The translations under genes and the position numbers were made by a program. Below, one piece after another: positions 62,361 to 64,000 of a DNA stretch of 64,000 bases. How positions within the stretch are numbered: position 1 is the first letter of the stretch; every line of letters begins with the position of its first letter. The notes under the pieces were generated by a model, which was not told where the DNA came from, made no database searches, and worked only from the letters and a program-made list of their open reading frames with translations. The stretch is from Yanghanlia sp047501535 (lineage in GTDB: Bacteria; Pseudomonadota; Gammaproteobacteria; Burkholderiales; Burkholderiaceae_B). The DNA lies in assembly GCF_047501535.1 (NCBI RefSeq), contig NZ_JAZDRJ010000003.1, positions 217,962-281,961 on the forward strand, given 5' to 3'.

Positions 62361-62708
62361 CTATTGCACCTGCACGTTCACGATTGTTGAGCTCTGAATA
62401 AGAACGTTATTTCCAGAGTTCTGGATAACGGTCGAGAACCCATTCATGCTAGAAAATGCATCGCCCGATACCACGTTATGACCAGAAACCGTGTTGATTG
62501 ACTGGTTGTCATAAAGTTGGCCATCTGTGTGCTGTTCGTTGAAAGAGATATTGCGGGCGCCGCGATATTCGGAGAGCTTTGTGTCCATAACAGGCACTCC
62601 GAAGGCACTCACCTGGACCGGATCGGCTACGGCATGAGGCGGTGCGGCAAAAACAAACGCGGGTGCAACTTGTAGAAAAACTGCCGCAAGTAAATGCTGC
62701 CGGTTCAT
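62361..62708 (-). CDS. Small secreted protein with RGA motif and shared C-terminal motif
   Basis: 115 residues; the second of two adjacent Met codons has GGAGG at 5 bp and is preferred. Signal peptide 1-22 ending FVFA. VMDTKLSEYRGARNIS (Gly50-Ala51) fits a C39 site, with Leu at -7 and G-A at the cut. The C-terminal GFSTVIQNSGNNVLIQSS matches the end of the glycine-rich protein encoded just upstream. No family recognised; perhaps a minor subunit or nucleator. Confidence 0.65.
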   Translation of the reverse strand: MNRQHLLAAVFLQVAPAFVFAAPPHAVADPVQVSAFGVPVMDTKLSEYRGARNISFNEQHTDGQLYDNQSINTVSGHNVVSGDAFSSMNGFSTVIQNSGNNVLIQSSTIVNVQVQ

Positions 62709-62743
62709 CATCGCCTCCTAGCGTATGAAACGCTGTGAGCGTT

Positions 62744-62778
62744 CCCAGGATAGCGCCGGGTTGGACACATATCCTGGG
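62744..62778 (-). other. Hairpin between the fibre-like gene and the next gene
   Basis: CCCAGGATA and TATCCTGGG form a perfect 9-bp stem with a 17-nt loop in the 99-bp gap. Without a T run it is suited to protect the upstream mRNA, which would raise the amount of the glycine-rich protein. Confidence 0.55.
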
Positions 62779-62807
62779 TAACGAGCTACGACATCACTGC
62801 AACAATG

Positions 62808-63683
62808 TCAGAAGTTGAGGTTGCCCTGAACCGTCACGCCTTGTTGAACGAGGGAGTTCTCGCCCATGTTTTGGCTGACATTCATGATACCGGCCCCGCC
62901 GGCGAACGCACTGTTGGAGATAGTATTCGCGGCGACAAAGCTACCTGCTGCACCGCCGTTGGCCGAGCCACCCGAACCGCCCATTGCGCCGTTACCGCTA
63001 GTTGCCATGGCCAGAACGGAGCCGGATTTTGCCATACCACCCCAACCGCCGTCGCCGCCAGCATTACCGCCGCCCGTGCCCCCTGCATCGCCGGAGGTTG
63101 ACGAGCTCGACGCGTTAGCCCAGCCTGAACCTGAGCCCGTGCTGCCTTTCGAGTGAGATTTGTGCGAGTTACCAGGACCCGAAGCAGCGCCGTTATTGGC
63201 ATCGTTGCCACCACTTTCCGCGCTACTGATACCTACACCCAGGCCCAGGGCATGACCGCCGGCACCACCGCCACCCACAGTTGCCGAACCCGTGCCGAGG
63301 CTGTTATTGGTGGCCGCTCCACCGCTACCGCCGTTTGCACCGTTACCCGCAACCCCCCCGGCACCACCTGTGTTTCCACGGATCCCGTCGGAGTGATTGC
63401 CATACACATGGCCCGTAAGCGATGTGGATGCGACAGCGATGTCCACAGAGATGTCTCCGACCCTGAATGACTGGGATGTCGAATGATCATTATGGGTTGC
63501 GGTGAAAACTTTGGTGAACGTGAAGTGCTTGTTGTCGACGTTCTGCTGGGTCGGCGTAGTTGTGTTTTTGTCGCCGCCGCCGTGCTGGCCACCCTTATTT
63601 CCCGCGAGAGCGGGACCGCTCAAAGCTAACGCAAGGGCTGCACCCACCCCGCTAATAACTAGCGAAACTTTACGTTGTTTCAT
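62808..63683 (-). CDS. Glycine/serine/asparagine-rich secreted protein, predicted fibre subunit
   Basis: 291 residues; start by AAGGAG at 7 bp. Signal peptide 1-27 ending PALA. Residues 30-100 form a less biased part (HFTFTKVFTATHNDHSTSQSF, in parts). Residues 100-245 are mostly Gly, Ser, Asn and Ala with GGAGG, SGGAA and GGNAGGDGG runs. The last 45 residues have the motif GGAGIMNVSQNMGENSLVQQ, close to the end of the 115-residue protein. It holds the position of FapB/FapC in Fap operons but lacks their long repeats. Composition suggests an extended fibre, glue or cell-surface coat protein; amyloid character is unproven. Confidence 0.65.
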   Translation of the reverse strand: MKQRKVSLVISGVGAALALALSGPALAGNKGGQHGGGDKNTTTPTQQNVDNKHFTFTKVFTATHNDHSTSQSFRVGDISVDIAVASTSLTGHVYGNHSDGIRGNTGGAGGVAGNGANGGSGGAATNNSLGTGSATVGGGGAGGHALGLGVGISSAESGGNDANNGAASGPGNSHKSHSKGSTGSGSGWANASSSSTSGDAGGTGGGNAGGDGGWGGMAKSGSVLAMATSGNGAMGGSGGSANGGAAGSFVAANTISNSAFAGGAGIMNVSQNMGENSLVQQGVTVQGNLNF

Positions 63684-64000
63684 GACTTGCTCCTTCAGAG
63701 GCCTACTTGATTTGTGAAAACCTACTTTGGAAACAGTCGGGATTACAGGCAATACGAACCGCAACAACTCGTGCACCTCGACTGCGGTTCAATTATGTGT
63801 TTTACGCATTTGTTAAGCAAATGAAATTATATTTAGATACCAATTTCTTATTGTGTTTACACATTGGATAGCATGACGTTCTCTTATTTGGCGCTGCTTT
63901 AAAAGTGTGGTTGTTATAAAAAAGGAATAATATTAATTAAAACAATGTGTTGTAGTGAGTTTTTCATGATGAGGTTTAGGTTTTTTATCTATATTTATGC
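63684..64000. promoter_or_regulatory. AT-rich upstream region of the Fap-like operon
   Basis: No gene seen. Much more AT-rich than the rest of the window, especially from 63780. Contains inverted repeats CATTTG/CAAATG (63807-63823) and TGTG/CACA (63852-63863, TGTGTTTACAC). The latter 11-mer also occurs in the epd leader. Probable promoter and operators of the operon. Confidence 0.5.

Noticed and set aside
63060..63400. Short repeats in the glycine-rich gene as a CRISPR or DNA repeat array
   Set aside because: Repeats follow codons for Gly/Ser/Asn and are irregular in length; they reflect protein composition, not an array with spacers.

Overview
The window reads as chromosomal DNA of a betaproteobacterium, most likely a member of the Alcaligenaceae (Burkholderiales). 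The basis is the high G+C coding sequence, the yicC/rph/rdgB/hemW neighbourhood, several Liv and Ugp type ABC transporters, an OxyR with the regulatory cysteines at positions 199 and 208, and housekeeping proteins of beta-proteobacterial type. This is an inference from gene content; no rRNA or tRNA gene is visible to settle it.

Layout. 1-2.35 kb: esterase, NRDE protein and a PBP7-type endopeptidase. 2.35-4.93 kb: a small accessory patch with a PIN-type toxin-antitoxin pair, a 3'-truncated tyrosine integrase and repeats that look like an integrase arm or att region. 4.93-12.7 kb: core genes yicC, rph, rdgB, hemW and glnA, interrupted by an MmgE/PrpD gene with a divergent LysR regulator. 12.7-16.4 kb: an iron(III) ABC importer (fbpABC) with a Fur box. 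16.5-20.9 kb: fpr, ridA, recG, oxyR. 20.9-32.7 kb: two branched-chain amino acid type binding proteins, a complete ugpBAEC glycerol-3-phosphate importer, proC and livHMGF. 32.8-38.5 kb: GST, S9 peptidase, a hydroxypyruvate/glycerate pair and an IclR regulator. 38.7-44.5 kb: a complete RND efflux system. 44.6-59.4 kb: pagL-like, epd-like, fumC, nfeD/slipin, gnd, zwf, uspA, a GH15 glucanohydrolase, acylphosphatase, DUF411, cupin, cytochrome c, FMN reductase and catalase.

The most interesting region is the last 4.2 kb (59.8-63.7 kb). It is a five-gene minus-strand operon whose parts and order resemble the Pseudomonas functional amyloid (Fap) export system: a Gly/Ser/Asn-rich secreted fibre-like protein, a small secreted protein, a periplasmic C39-type peptidase, another small secreted protein, and an outer-membrane beta-barrel with an N-terminal coiled coil. 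The three secreted proteins share a V-x-Q-N-x3-N motif near the C-terminus, and the two small ones carry a double-glycine-like processing motif. The fibre-like protein does not look like a classical FapC, so this may be a divergent or undescribed extracellular fibre system.

Regulatory observations: a Fur box before fbpA; an FNR/Anr-like site between uspA and the GH15 gene; a 35-bp palindrome between the IclR gene and the RND operon; a shared CCTAGGG-nn(n)-ACCCG motif before both liv binding-protein genes; and a perfect 12-bp inverted repeat that includes the start codon assigned to the epd-like gene.
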